Notes under the pieces: generated by a model
What the model was told of the DNA's origin: nothing
The model's database searches: none
What the model saw: the letters and a program-made list of their open reading frames with translations, nothing else
From: Glutamicibacter sp. JC586
Lineage (GTDB): Bacteria; Actinomycetota; Actinomycetes; Actinomycetales; Micrococcaceae
Length of the DNA: 64,000 nucleotides
NCBI RefSeq assembly: GCF_009805585.1
Contig: NZ_VHIN01000005.1
Span: 186,001 to 250,000, forward strand
Direction: 5' to 3'
Shown here: positions 1 to 7,968 of the stretch, piece after piece
How the letters are laid out: every line of letters starts with the position of its first letter
Position numbering within the stretch: the stretch's first letter is position 1
Program-made: the position numbers and the translations under genes

Positions 1-1
1 C

Positions 2-406
2 TCGGAAACAAAGAAGGTCGAAGCCCAGCACACCCGTCAGCAGAAATCTCTGGCCGCCAAAGAGAAAGAGCAAAAGAAAAAGGCCGCCGAAGCCAAGGCG
101 AAGAAGCAGGCTGAAGAAGAAGCGAAGCGCGAAGCTGCAGCAAGGGCGAAGGCACTCGCCAAGGCGGAGGAACGAGCCGCTGAGCAGCGCGCAGAACAGC
201 AAAAGGCGGCCGCCCGGCATAAAGCCGCGGCACCAAAGTACGCGGCTCCCAAGAAGCTCACACCGAGAACGTCCACGCCGAAATATGTGGCGCCCAAACG
301 TGCCACGCCAAAGGTACAGACGCCACCAAAATCCTCGGTCCCTAAGAACTACAACGGACCACGTTGCTACGCCCCGGGCGGCAAAACCTGGAAACCTTGC
401 GGCTAA
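2..406 (+). CDS. C-terminal part of an Ala/Lys/Glu-rich coiled-coil protein (5' end outside the window)
   Basis: The frame is open from base 2 to the TAA at 404-406, giving the last 134 residues of a protein that starts before the window. The first 75 or so visible residues are almost only Ala, Lys, Glu, Arg and Gln, which is typical of a long charged helix or coiled coil. A Pro/Lys/Thr-rich stretch follows, with spaced PKY, PKK and TPK units, and the protein ends in a small motif with two cysteines (CYAPGGKTWKPCG). This resembles secreted actinobacterial proteins with a charged stalk and a short C-terminal module, but I do not recognise the family. A terminator hairpin follows at 444-483. 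Confidence 0.7.
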   Translation, partial: SETKKVEAQHTRQQKSLAAKEKEQKKKAAEAKAKKQAEEEAKREAAARAKALAKAEERAAEQRAEQQKAAARHKAAAPKYAAPKKLTPRTSTPKYVAPKRATPKVQTPPKSSVPKNYNGPRCYAPGGKTWKPCG

Positions 407-443
407 GTCAACAATGACAAGGTTGCAATAAACGATAAGATCT

Positions 444-483
444 GAATTCCCGGACTGCTCGTGCAGTGCGGGAATTCATTTTG
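444..483 (+). terminator. Rho-independent terminator after the partial coiled-coil gene
   Basis: Inverted repeat GAATTCCCG...CGGGAATTC with an inner ACTGC/GCAGT stem and a small loop, followed by ATTTTGAT. It lies 38 bases after the stop codon at 406 and before the converging PfkB gene, so it probably serves the + strand gene and perhaps both. Confidence 0.75.
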
Positions 484-593
484 ATCCTACTTCCACAAGC
501 CTCAAGTCAGATTCGAGCACAACATTCCGCGACACCAACCCCATGCAGGCTTGCATGAATGAACTTTTCCTTTCCAATTGATGCTTAGGACGC

Positions 594-1451
594 CTAAATC
601 AATTTCTCAATAATGGGGTGCAGGTGTCGGCTCGATAATGCCACCGCGGCCGAATCGGAAGCAGCCTCCAAGCACTCTTGCACCGATTCGGCTCGCAAAT
701 ATGCGGCCAGGAAGCCAGCCATGAAGGCATCACCCGCACCATTGGTATCCACCACCGCCACTTCGCGAGCGGCCACCTTCCAGCGTTGCCCATGACGATC
801 CATTGCCATCGCACCTCGTGGCCCGAGGGTGCAAATGGCCAATTCGGGGCCGCGGTTCAGGCACGTGCCCAATAGTTCCCATGGGTCATCAGTCGCATCG
901 TCATTCATAAAAACAACGGCAGCCGCGCCAAGGAATGGCTGGTGAAATTCTGTCATGCCGTCGTAGTCATGCAGATCAACCCACAGTGGTATCGCACTCT
1001 TGCCCATGCGCTCGATGAGGCGTAATCCAAGTTCACTGAGGTCAATCACCGCGAGGTCAGCCTCGCTCATCCGAGCCACCACCGCCTCAACGTCAGCGTT
1101 CGATGCAGCAGACGGGGTAGCAACATAAATTGAAATGCGCTGCCCCTGGGACATGAGATTGACATGCTGTTCAGTGGTTTCACTGGGTACTAAATGAAGA
1201 TCAAGGCCCGCAGATACGAGTACTTCTCGAAGCTTGTTCCCCGACTGATCTTCACCGATCGAAGCAAAGAGTGCGGTGGAAACACCGAGCGAACTTAGGT
1301 GCAACGCTTTACCAGCAGAGGTTCCGCCCACGGTATGCCACGCGTTGCGGGCAACAAGTTGCTGTGGCTGCGGATCGGGCAATCGCTCAAGTTCAATAAT
1401 CTGATTCCAACTTGCCGGTCCACACACAAGGACCCTGGGCTGTTTGCTCAT
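594..1451 (-). CDS. PfkB-family carbohydrate kinase
   Basis: A 285-residue sugar or nucleoside kinase of the ribokinase/PfkB fold. The N-terminal substrate region carries VGGTSAGKA at about residues 41-49, close to the first family signature. The second signature DTNGAGDAF is at 235-243 and contains the anion hole and the catalytic Asp241. The length is a little below the usual 300-320 residues. The substrate cannot be told from sequence; ribose, fructose, 2-keto-3-deoxygluconate and nucleosides are all possible. It is transcribed away from the acyl-CoA ligase at 1611, and the 159-base gap holds a promoter and a CRP-like box. The ATG has no clear ribosome binding site. Confidence 0.85.
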   Translation of the reverse strand: MSKQPRVLVCGPASWNQIIELERLPDPQPQQLVARNAWHTVGGTSAGKALHLSSLGVSTALFASIGEDQSGNKLREVLVSAGLDLHLVPSETTEQHVNLMSQGQRISIYVATPSAASNADVEAVVARMSEADLAVIDLSELGLRLIERMGKSAIPLWVDLHDYDGMTEFHQPFLGAAAVVFMNDDATDDPWELLGTCLNRGPELAICTLGPRGAMAMDRHGQRWKVAAREVAVVDTNGAGDAFMAGFLAAYLRAESVQECLEAASDSAAVALSSRHLHPIIEKLI

Positions 1452-1505
1452 GATTTATTCAATACATGCTCGCTCGGTGGAATCAATACTCTGACGCAAG
1501 ATCAC

Positions 1506-1534
1506 TTTCAATTACTAGGACTTCAAAGTATATT
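1506..1534 (+). promoter_or_regulatory. Candidate promoter of the first acyl-CoA ligase
   Basis: TTTCAA at 1506-1511 and TATATT at 1529-1534 are 17 bases apart. The -10 is good and the -35 is weak. The same TATATT hexamer is in the candidate promoter of the paralogous ligase at 9876-9881. A CRP/GlxR-like palindrome overlaps the expected start of transcription. Confidence 0.4.
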
Positions 1535-1538
1535 AGCG

Positions 1539-1554
1539 AGTGACCCTCCTCACA
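1539..1554. promoter_or_regulatory. CRP/GlxR-like binding site
   Basis: AGTGACCCTCCTCACA fits the CRP-family pattern TGTGA-N6-TCACA with one mismatch at the first base. It lies just after the candidate -10 of the ligase gene, which suggests repression if it is bound. It may also act on the divergent PfkB gene. A very similar box precedes the GntP operon at 5186-5201. Confidence 0.5.
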
Positions 1555-1610
1555 TCGTCCTTTGTGTCGTTGCGGAGGTGTAGATCTTCCCAGCGACAGA
1601 AGGTTTTATT

Positions 1611-3317
1611 GTGAGCGTTACCGAAGAATTCCGTGCAGCCCGTGACCGACTGCTTGAACTGCGCACCGATTACACCAGGGCACGCGCCGAGTTTAGTTGG
1701 CCAGAATTTACTGAGTTTAACTTCGGCTTCGACTGGTTTGATCAGGTCGCCAAGGATCCACAACGCGCACAGACGCCAGCACTGATCATCACCGAACGTG
1801 ATGGAAGCTCAACTCGCCGCACCTGGGCAGAACTCTCCGCGCGCTCCACACAAGTTGCACGATGGCTCAGCGATTGTGGGGTAGCACGCGGCGATACCAT
1901 TGCGGTGATGCTCGGCAATCAGGTGGAATTGTGGGAGTCCATGCTCGCCGGAATCAAGCTCGGTGCGGTCCTTATCCCCTGCACCACCCAATTAACCCCG
2001 ACGGATCTGGCGGACAGGATCGATCGCGGCCACGTTCGCTGGGTGATCACCAATGAATCTGAGATGGCAAAATTCGACACTGTGCCCGGGGACTACACGC
2101 TAATCCAGATTGGCGGCACGGCTACCGAAGGCATTTTGGACTTCGCCCAGTCAGAACGAGCAGAGCCCAGCTTCCAGCTCGACTCCCCTACCCGTGCAGA
2201 TGAAACGCTGTTGCGTTATTTCACCTCAGGCACCACTTCTAAGGCCAAGCTCGTAGAGCACACACATACTTCGTATCCCGTCGGGCACCTGAGCACAATG
2301 TTCTGGATTGGTCTTGAACCTGGGGATGTACACCTGAACGTGGCGTCGCCGGGCTGGGCCAAGCACGCCTGGTCCAATCTCTTTGCCCCGTGGATCGCCG
2401 AAGCCACAGTCTTCCTTTACAACTACGAGCGTTTTGATCCGATTGCACTGATGGACCAAATGGACAAGGAAAAGGTCACCAGTTTCTGCGCACCGCCAAC
2501 CGTGTGGCGACTGCTGATTCAGGCTGATTTGAGCGCACTGAAAAACGCTCCGCAAAAGCTGGTGTCCGCCGGTGAGCCACTGAACGCTGAAGTGATCGAC
2601 CAAGTGCACAGGTCGTGGGGTCAGGTCATTCGCGACGGATTCGGCCAGACTGAAACCACGGTACAGATCGCCAATCCACCAGGCGAGCCAGTGACCATTG
2701 GGGCGATGGGACGCGAGATGCCAGGCTACGAGGTCGTGTTGATCGATCCGGCCACCGGCGAGCGCGGCGACCTAGGTGAAATATGTTTGCTCACCGACGT
2801 GCGTCCGCTGGGGCTGATGAAGGGGTACTTCGAGAATCCCGAGAAGACCAGTGAAGTAATGCGCAACGGGGTGTATCACACCGGTGATATTGCAGAACGT
2901 GATGAGCGCGGGGTCCTGACTTATGTTGGCCGGGCTGATGACGTGTTCAAGTCCAGCGACTACAAGATCAGCCCGTTTGAGTTAGAGTCCGTGTTGATCG
3001 AGCACCCCGGGGTGGCCGAGGCCGCCGTAGTTCCGGCGCCGGATGAATTGCGCTTGAGCGTGCCAAAAGCTTATATCGTTCCCACCTCAAGCTTCGAGGC
3101 CGGAGCAGAGTTGGCCGAGTCGATTTTGGCGCATTGCCGTGAGCATCTTTCGGCGTTCAAACGGGTACGGCGCATTGAATTTGCGCAGTTGCCCAAGACT
3201 ATCTCGGGCAAGATTCGCCGCGTGGAGTTACGTCAGGCCGAAGAGCAGCGCTTTGCTGGTGGCGAGGTGGCCGGGACCGAATATAAGGACACGGATTTCC
3301 CTAGCTTAAAGTCCTAG
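1611..3317 (+). CDS. AMP-forming acyl-CoA ligase (ACSM/acetyl-CoA synthetase-like), copy 1
   Basis: A 568-residue member of the ANL superfamily that activates a carboxylic acid to acyl-AMP and then acyl-CoA. The P-loop-like motif TSGTTSKAK is at 205-213, GEPLNAEV at 331-338, DGFGQTETT at 352-360, YHTGD at 432-436, and the C-terminal GKIRR with the adenylation lysine (K544) at 543-547. All core residues are present. The GTG start at 1611 follows AGAAGG. The whole sequence is closely similar to the ligase at 9940, from the shared N-terminal FRAARD to the C-terminal DFP. Its place next to a CoA-transferase/HMG-CoA-lyase operon suggests that it activates a short or branched acid such as acetoacetate, but no substrate can be read from the sequence. 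Confidence 0.85.
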   Translation: MSVTEEFRAARDRLLELRTDYTRARAEFSWPEFTEFNFGFDWFDQVAKDPQRAQTPALIITERDGSSTRRTWAELSARSTQVARWLSDCGVARGDTIAVMLGNQVELWESMLAGIKLGAVLIPCTTQLTPTDLADRIDRGHVRWVITNESEMAKFDTVPGDYTLIQIGGTATEGILDFAQSERAEPSFQLDSPTRADETLLRYFTSGTTSKAKLVEHTHTSYPVGHLSTMFWIGLEPGDVHLNVASPGWAKHAWSNLFAPWIAEATVFLYNYERFDPIALMDQMDKEKVTSFCAPPTVWRLLIQADLSALKNAPQKLVSAGEPLNAEVIDQVHRSWGQVIRDGFGQTETTVQIANPPGEPVTIGAMGREMPGYEVVLIDPATGERGDLGEICLLTDVRPLGLMKGYFENPEKTSEVMRNGVYHTGDIAERDERGVLTYVGRADDVFKSSDYKISPFELESVLIEHPGVAEAAVVPAPDELRLSVPKAYIVPTSSFEAGAELAESILAHCREHLSAFKRVRRIEFAQLPKTISGKIRRVELRQAEEQRFAGGEVAGTEYKDTDFPSLKS

Positions 3318-3400
3318 GCTTCCGATCATTCGCAGGTTGGCCGACACAGTACTTAGCTCATCCATCGCCGGGGTCATCTCAGGTATAACTACCGAGCCCC

Positions 3401-3432
3401 GGCCGTTGGGTTGGCAGCACAACGGCCACTTC
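3401..3432 (+). terminator. Weak terminator candidate after ligase copy 1
   Basis: GGCCGTTG (3401-3408) pairs perfectly with CAACGGCC (3420-3427) across an 11-base loop. There is no run of T, so termination is possible but unproven. Confidence 0.35.
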
Positions 3433-3514
3433 TACCCTTGATAGCCGTAATACATGAGAGTAGATTAAGCCCTCACTCGCGGAAAAGATGCAAGCCTTCA
3501 AGGGAGATGGCAGT

Positions 3515-4762
3515 ATGGGTCGCCAATCACAGTTCGAGATGCGGAAGAATCGGACAAGCTCATCGAGCAGAAAAAGGCATTGGCTAGCCTCTCTGTCAGC
3601 GCTCACCCTGATAGCCGTCACAGCCACCCCCGGCTGGGCCACGTCGTCTGACTCATCGTCCCCAAGCCTCACTTCGATGGTAACTGTGTCGCCGCCTATA
3701 GAACAGGAGTCTGCTACAGTCCTAACTCCGACAGAATCGGTAATGCCAACCGAGCTTCCCTCAGAAACTGCTACGCAATCAACAGCACCTACTGAATCAA
3801 TATCTCCGACAGCAACAACTGAAGAATCGTCGCCAGGATCCACCGTCAGCCCTACCGCCAGCGCAGAGGCAACGACCGAATCTGCCAGCGACATCAGCGA
3901 CGGCGCTTTGACCGATTCCGAAGATGAACCCTGGATTGTCTTTGACGATGAACCCTCCGTGGGTGACACCATCACAATAGAGGCAGCGTACTTTGAGTCA
4001 GGTTCAACCGTGACTATTGAGTTTCGCACGGAGAACGGAAATAACGTTTGGCACACGCTGAATCAACTTGTCGACAAAGATGGCATCGTCAGATTTGAAT
4101 TCACTATTCCAGACGAAGCCCCTCTCGGCGAGGGCGACGTTTACATCTTCGATGAAGCGGGACGTCAGGCGACCCACCCCCTGTATATCTTTCGCGGGGC
4201 AGATTCCACCTGCGAAGGTAATCTAAAGGCTACGTTAGAAAAATCCAAGCTCAACCCTGGTAAACAGACCCAGCTAAATCTGACGGGTGCGGAGCCTAAT
4301 CAGAAAATCGTTCTTGGACTTATCAACGCTGAATCAAATCCCGTTGACTTTATGCTCGAACAAAATGTCACTGATTCACATCAGGTGGTTATCGACTCTA
4401 GGTGCAGCGCCTCTTTAGAGGTTGGCACACTCAAGACAACGCCGGACGGCAAATACACTTTGCGCGGGCTGAGCGCCGACGGTGATGAACTTTTTAACAT
4501 TCCCCTGACTATTCTCACCGGGAGCGAATCTTCAACTCCGACCCCTTCCCCTACAGCCGGAGAACCTACCCAGAGCTCAGAGCCAAACAAAAGCACGGAA
4601 CCAACCAAGGACGCAACAATCGCACCTTCAACACCCCAAGAGACACCGGGGCCACTTGCCACTACTGGCTGGAACTCACTGTCCGCGGTGGGACTAGGGT
4701 TCGCAATTCTACTGGCGGGCACCTTGGTGTTGATCAATCAAAGAAATCGACGCCAGCACTAA
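3515..4762 (+). CDS. Secreted, sortase-anchored surface protein with a LAXTG-type signal
   Basis: A 415-residue protein. A positively charged N-terminus (KRHWLASLSALTLIA) leads into a signal peptide ending near ATPGWATSS. A long Ser/Thr/Pro/Glu-rich region of about 80 residues follows. Two beta-rich segments, about 125-215 and 225-335, look like bacterial Ig-like domains. A second Pro/Thr linker ends in LATTG at 381-385, then a hydrophobic helix and the basic tail NQRNRRQH. LAXTG is the signal recognised by class E sortases of actinobacteria. The start at 3515 is chosen because AGGGAG lies 8 bases upstream; an ATG at 3488 has no such site. The function beyond surface display is unknown. Confidence 0.8.
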   Translation: MGRQSQFEMRKNRTSSSSRKRHWLASLSALTLIAVTATPGWATSSDSSSPSLTSMVTVSPPIEQESATVLTPTESVMPTELPSETATQSTAPTESISPTATTEESSPGSTVSPTASAEATTESASDISDGALTDSEDEPWIVFDDEPSVGDTITIEAAYFESGSTVTIEFRTENGNNVWHTLNQLVDKDGIVRFEFTIPDEAPLGEGDVYIFDEAGRQATHPLYIFRGADSTCEGNLKATLEKSKLNPGKQTQLNLTGAEPNQKIVLGLINAESNPVDFMLEQNVTDSHQVVIDSRCSASLEVGTLKTTPDGKYTLRGLSADGDELFNIPLTILTGSESSTPTPSPTAGEPTQSSEPNKSTEPTKDATIAPSTPQETPGPLATTGWNSLSAVGLGFAILLAGTLVLINQRNRRQH

Positions 4763-4778
4763 TCTGAATGGCACGTGA

Positions 4779-4810
4779 ATATGGGTCCCAACCGGGCCCA
4801 TATTTCTCGT
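4779..4810 (+). terminator. Terminator after the surface protein gene
   Basis: AATATGGGTCCC...GGGCCCATATT forms a strong stem with one bulged base and a 4-base loop, followed by TCTCG. It lies 17 bases after the stop codon. Confidence 0.6.
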
Positions 4811-5144
4811 GAGCCCGTGTGGGTTGGTCCAGAATTGCGGACATTCAAATTTGTTGGCAAACGATCAGTGGCTCATTCTTGAGCGGTGCCCCTCCGATAA
4901 AAGCCAAGCAACTTGCAGCTTTAAACAGCACTGCGAGGCGTCGCTACGCCGACTCGATGAACGCCTGCATCAAGAGCACCTAGTTGAGGATGGTATCCCT
5001 GCGCCCATTTCATTGCATCGCAGTAGGGAACACCTAGATGCCCACGGCTCGTCATGACGGGCGTAGCGGGGTGTCACCGCGCAGCCCATTGCTTTTTGAA
5101 GGCAGAAGATTACCTGTCACTGATGACCAATGGGCGACATGAAG
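4811..5144. other. Intergenic stretch without a recognised gene
   Basis: About 330 bases between the surface-protein terminator and the promoter of the GntP operon. A TTG-initiated 82-codon frame lies here (4809-5057), but it has no ribosome binding site, an irregular composition and no recognisable motif. I see no RNA gene or repeat. Confidence 0.5.
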
Positions 5145-5173
5145 TTTACATCGTGGGTTACAACTCATACTAT
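5145..5173 (+). promoter_or_regulatory. Promoter of the GntP / CoA-transferase / lyase operon
   Basis: TTTACA at 5145-5150 and TACTAT at 5168-5173 with a 17-base spacer make a good sigma-A type promoter. The -10 is buried in a perfect palindrome (5163-5177), and a CRP-like box lies just downstream of the expected start site, so control appears to be by more than one regulator. Confidence 0.55.
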
Positions 5174-5177
5174 GAGT
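5163..5177. promoter_or_regulatory. Palindromic operator candidate over the -10 box
   Basis: ACTCATACTATGAGT is a perfect 7-bp inverted repeat around a single base. It covers the candidate -10 hexamer of the operon that begins at 5235. The local IclR regulator (8906-9709) is the obvious candidate to bind it, but this is inference. Confidence 0.5.
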
Positions 5178-5185
5178 CGAAGATT

Positions 5186-5201
5186 AGTGACCTAGCTCAC
5201 T
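5186..5201. promoter_or_regulatory. CRP/GlxR-like binding site before the GntP gene
   Basis: AGTGACCTAGCTCACT has symmetric arms AGTGA/TCACT and fits GTGA-N6-TCAC. It lies 33 bases before the start codon and downstream of the promoter, a position expected to give catabolite repression. The related box at 1539-1554 shares AGTGACC and CTCAC with the same spacing. Confidence 0.55.
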
Positions 5202-5234
5202 AGAAAGCGTTTTACCCTGCAGATCGGATCCACC

Positions 5235-6659
5235 ATGTCAGATACCGCAATTCTGATCAACACCGCAGTGGCAGTACTTGCCACCGTGCTGCTGATCGTG
5301 AAATTTAAGGTCAATCCCGTCATTGGCTTGGTACTCGGCTCTTTGTATCTTGGTCTGAGCACCGGACTAGGAATCACGAAGACCGTCGAAACCATCACCC
5401 AAGGCTTTGGCGACATCATGATGGAAGTCGGGTTGCTGATCGCCTTCGGCGTGCTGATGGGCTCCATCCTGAACGAGGTCGGAGCGATCCGGCGACTGGT
5501 AGAACGACTACTGAGCGTCTTTGGCCCTAAGTACCTACCCTATTCAATGGCTGTGGCCATGAGTACCGTACTTCAGTCGATCTTTGTTGATGTCCTGATT
5601 GTCATTTCAGCACCGTTAGCTCGGCGTATGGCGAGCAAGATCGGGCCGATGGGCACGGCCAGGCTCGCTACTGCCATGGCCATCTCCCTAGAATGTGGCA
5701 TCATCTTCATGGTGCCAGGCGTCGGTGCACTTGCCGTGGCCGGGGTACTCGGCGTCCCACTGGGAACGATGCTGATCTGCGGGTTAGTCCTCGTAGTGCC
5801 AACGGTCATCTTGGCCGTGCTTGTTATGTCGTTCTTGTTCAGCCGTGGGTTCTGGAAGCCAGCGCGTGATGAGCAAAATGTCTTCGATGAACAGGACTAC
5901 CCACAAAGCTCCGGCAATCAGATCCCGAGCAGTGGCACAACGCCCGGGCAGCCCGAGCCATCACAGGGCCAAGCGGGCGCGCTGAAACTAGCCACCGATA
6001 AAGATTCACAACGCGAAACTCCACTACTACTGCTGTTCACTCCCCTATTGCTCTCACTAATCCTCATTGCAGCAGGAGCCATCGCTGAAATCGTCAAGAT
6101 CAACAACGGGGTGCTGGAGCTACTGGGAAATCCTGTGGTCGCGCTACTGATCGGATTGATTGGTACCACCATCATTGGACGCAAGGATCTGGGCCAGAAG
6201 GGCTTAGACGAAGCAATCACCGGTGGCTTCAAAGATAGCGGGCAGATCCTGCTCCTAACCGGCGCCGGTGGATCCTTGGCCGCCACCGTGGCAGCGGCCG
6301 GCTTGGGCGATATCCTCGGCGGCTTCTTCAGCGCCAGCGCAGTAGCCCCCTTGGTCGTCGTCTGGGTCATCGCTGCAGTGCTGCACATCGCGGTTGGTTC
6401 GGTCACCCTCTCAGCAATCACCGCCGCGGGCATGCTGGCCCCGATCGCCCCAGCGTTGGGCTTAGATCCGGTATTGATCGCCCTGGCCGCAGGTGCCGGA
6501 TCATTATTCATGATCCACGTAACCTCTAATACTTTCTGGCTCTTGCAATCCCTATTAGGTCAAACCGTGCGTGGCGCCCTGAAAACGGTCACCGTCGGCG
6601 TCTCGGTAGCCTCGGTCATCGCCCTGGGGCTGGTCCTTGTCATGAGCATCTTCATCTAA
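5235..6659 (+). CDS. GntP-family organic acid/sugar acid permease
   Basis: A 474-residue, very hydrophobic protein with about 12-14 predicted membrane segments and the two-half layout of the GntP/DsdX family of proton symporters. The first half contains FGVLMGSILNEVGA and the second half GGSLAATVAAAG and HIAVGSVTLSAITAAG. A hydrophilic loop at about 215-260, rich in Gln, Pro and Ser, separates the halves. Known relatives carry gluconate, D-serine and other hydroxy acids. It is the first gene of an operon with a CoA-transferase (31 bases later) and an HMG-CoA-lyase-like enzyme, so the cargo is more likely a hydroxy or dicarboxylic acid for CoA activation than gluconate. Confidence 0.85.
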   Translation: MSDTAILINTAVAVLATVLLIVKFKVNPVIGLVLGSLYLGLSTGLGITKTVETITQGFGDIMMEVGLLIAFGVLMGSILNEVGAIRRLVERLLSVFGPKYLPYSMAVAMSTVLQSIFVDVLIVISAPLARRMASKIGPMGTARLATAMAISLECGIIFMVPGVGALAVAGVLGVPLGTMLICGLVLVVPTVILAVLVMSFLFSRGFWKPARDEQNVFDEQDYPQSSGNQIPSSGTTPGQPEPSQGQAGALKLATDKDSQRETPLLLLFTPLLLSLILIAAGAIAEIVKINNGVLELLGNPVVALLIGLIGTTIIGRKDLGQKGLDEAITGGFKDSGQILLLTGAGGSLAATVAAAGLGDILGGFFSASAVAPLVVVWVIAAVLHIAVGSVTLSAITAAGMLAPIAPALGLDPVLIALAAGAGSLFMIHVTSNTFWLLQSLLGQTVRGALKTVTVGVSVASVIALGLVLVMSIFI

Positions 6660-6690
6660 TCCCGGTCGCTACCTATCTAGGAGTCACTTC

Positions 6691-7968
6691 ATGAGCCAGT
6701 CAGCTCGAAGCAGCGAAGAACCCACCAGTGAACCGATCGCACCCCTATCTGGAGTGCGCGTTCTTGAACTTGGCAACTACATCGCCGCACCCACCGCAGG
6801 ACGACTTTTAGCCGACTTCGGTGCGGAAGTGATCAAGGTCGAACGCCCCGGCACCGGCGACGAACTACGCAATTGGCGGCTAAAAAAGGGCACCGTTTCG
6901 ATGCTTTACCGCACCCTGAACCGCAACAAGAAGTCGATCGTGCTCGACCTACGCAGCGAAGCTGGACGAGCCGCGGTACTAGACCTGGTCAAAGAATGCG
7001 ATGTCCTGCTCGAAAACTTCCGCCCGGGCACGCTAGAAAAATGGGGGTTAGGACCAGAAGAACTCAGTGCCGCCAACCCAGATCTGGTGATCACCCGCGT
7101 CTCAGCCTTTGGCCAAACCGGTCCGCTATCCCAGCGTCCCGGATTTGCCGCCGTCGCCGAAGCCTTCAGTGGCTTCCGCAACCTCGTGGGAGACCCCGAC
7201 CGCGCACCGGTGCGCGTGGGCGTCTCCATTGGAGATTCCATCGCAGGACTCTACGCAGCCTTTGGCGCGGTGATGGCACTGTTCGAACGCAACAATCAGC
7301 GCAGCACCAACAAACCACCGTTGAATCTGGATCACCGGGTCATCGACGTCGCCTTGCACGAGGCCATGTTCTCCATGATGGAATCCCTCATCCCCGATCA
7401 CAGCGCCTACGGAGAAACCCGGACCCGCACCGGCGGACGAATGGAAGGCATCGCTCCTTCCAACGCCTACCTCTGTAGCGACGGGGCAAGCATCGTGGTG
7501 GCCGGCAACGGGGACGGAATCTTCAAGCGCTACATGCAGGCCATCGGCCGCGAAGACCTAGCAGATGACCCGCAACTGGCCTCCAACAAGCAACGCTGGG
7601 AGGCCCGCGAAATGCTCGACGCTGCCATCAGCGCCTGGAGCGGAACCCTCAGCTCGCACGAAGCACTAGAAATCCTCGACGGCGCAGGTGTGCCCGCCGG
7701 TCCGATCTACACCGCCGGGGATATTAACAACGAACCGCAATACCAAGCCCGCAATATGATCCAACACCTTGAAGTCTCTACCGGAGAAGAAACCTTGAGC
7801 GGGATCGGTTTCCCCGGCATCGTCCCGGTCATGGGCGGAACCTCCCTGCCGATCCGCAACCTCGGACCAGACTTAGGCGAACATACCGAGCAAGTACTGG
7901 GGCAACTGCTCGGCTACACCCAAGAAAAGATCAACAACGCCAGCACCAGCGAAACGAGCCAACCATGA
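6691..7968 (+). CDS. Family III (CaiB/BaiF) CoA-transferase
   Basis: A 425-residue acyl-CoA:carboxylate CoA-transferase of the CaiB/BaiF fold. The N-terminus has the family features GVRVLELGNYIAAPTAGRLL and ADFGAEVIKVERPG. The region around VGVSIGDSIAG places Asp182 at the position of the catalytic aspartate that forms the acyl anhydride. Full length for the family. A strong AGGAG precedes the ATG by 7 bases. The stop codon overlaps the start of the lyase gene (ATGA), so the two are translationally coupled. Human SUGCT, of the same family, uses glutarate and 3-hydroxy-3-methylglutarate; with a lyase next door, activation of a C5-C6 hydroxy dicarboxylate is a fair guess. Confidence 0.85.
   Translation: MSQSARSSEEPTSEPIAPLSGVRVLELGNYIAAPTAGRLLADFGAEVIKVERPGTGDELRNWRLKKGTVSMLYRTLNRNKKSIVLDLRSEAGRAAVLDLVKECDVLLENFRPGTLEKWGLGPEELSAANPDLVITRVSAFGQTGPLSQRPGFAAVAEAFSGFRNLVGDPDRAPVRVGVSIGDSIAGLYAAFGAVMALFERNNQRSTNKPPLNLDHRVIDVALHEAMFSMMESLIPDHSAYGETRTRTGGRMEGIAPSNAYLCSDGASIVVAGNGDGIFKRYMQAIGREDLADDPQLASNKQRWEAREMLDAAISAWSGTLSSHEALEILDGAGVPAGPIYTAGDINNEPQYQARNMIQHLEVSTGEETLSGIGFPGIVPVMGGTSLPIRNLGPDLGEHTEQVLGQLLGYTQEKINNASTSETSQP

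Noticed and set aside
3379-4056. 225-codon frame on the - strand within the surface-protein gene
   Set aside because: It mirrors the Ser/Thr-rich coding sequence of the + strand gene, which has a signal peptide and a sorting signal; it has no motif of its own.
4809-5057. 82-codon frame between the surface protein and the GntP operon
   Set aside because: TTG start, no ribosome binding site, no recognisable motif and irregular composition.
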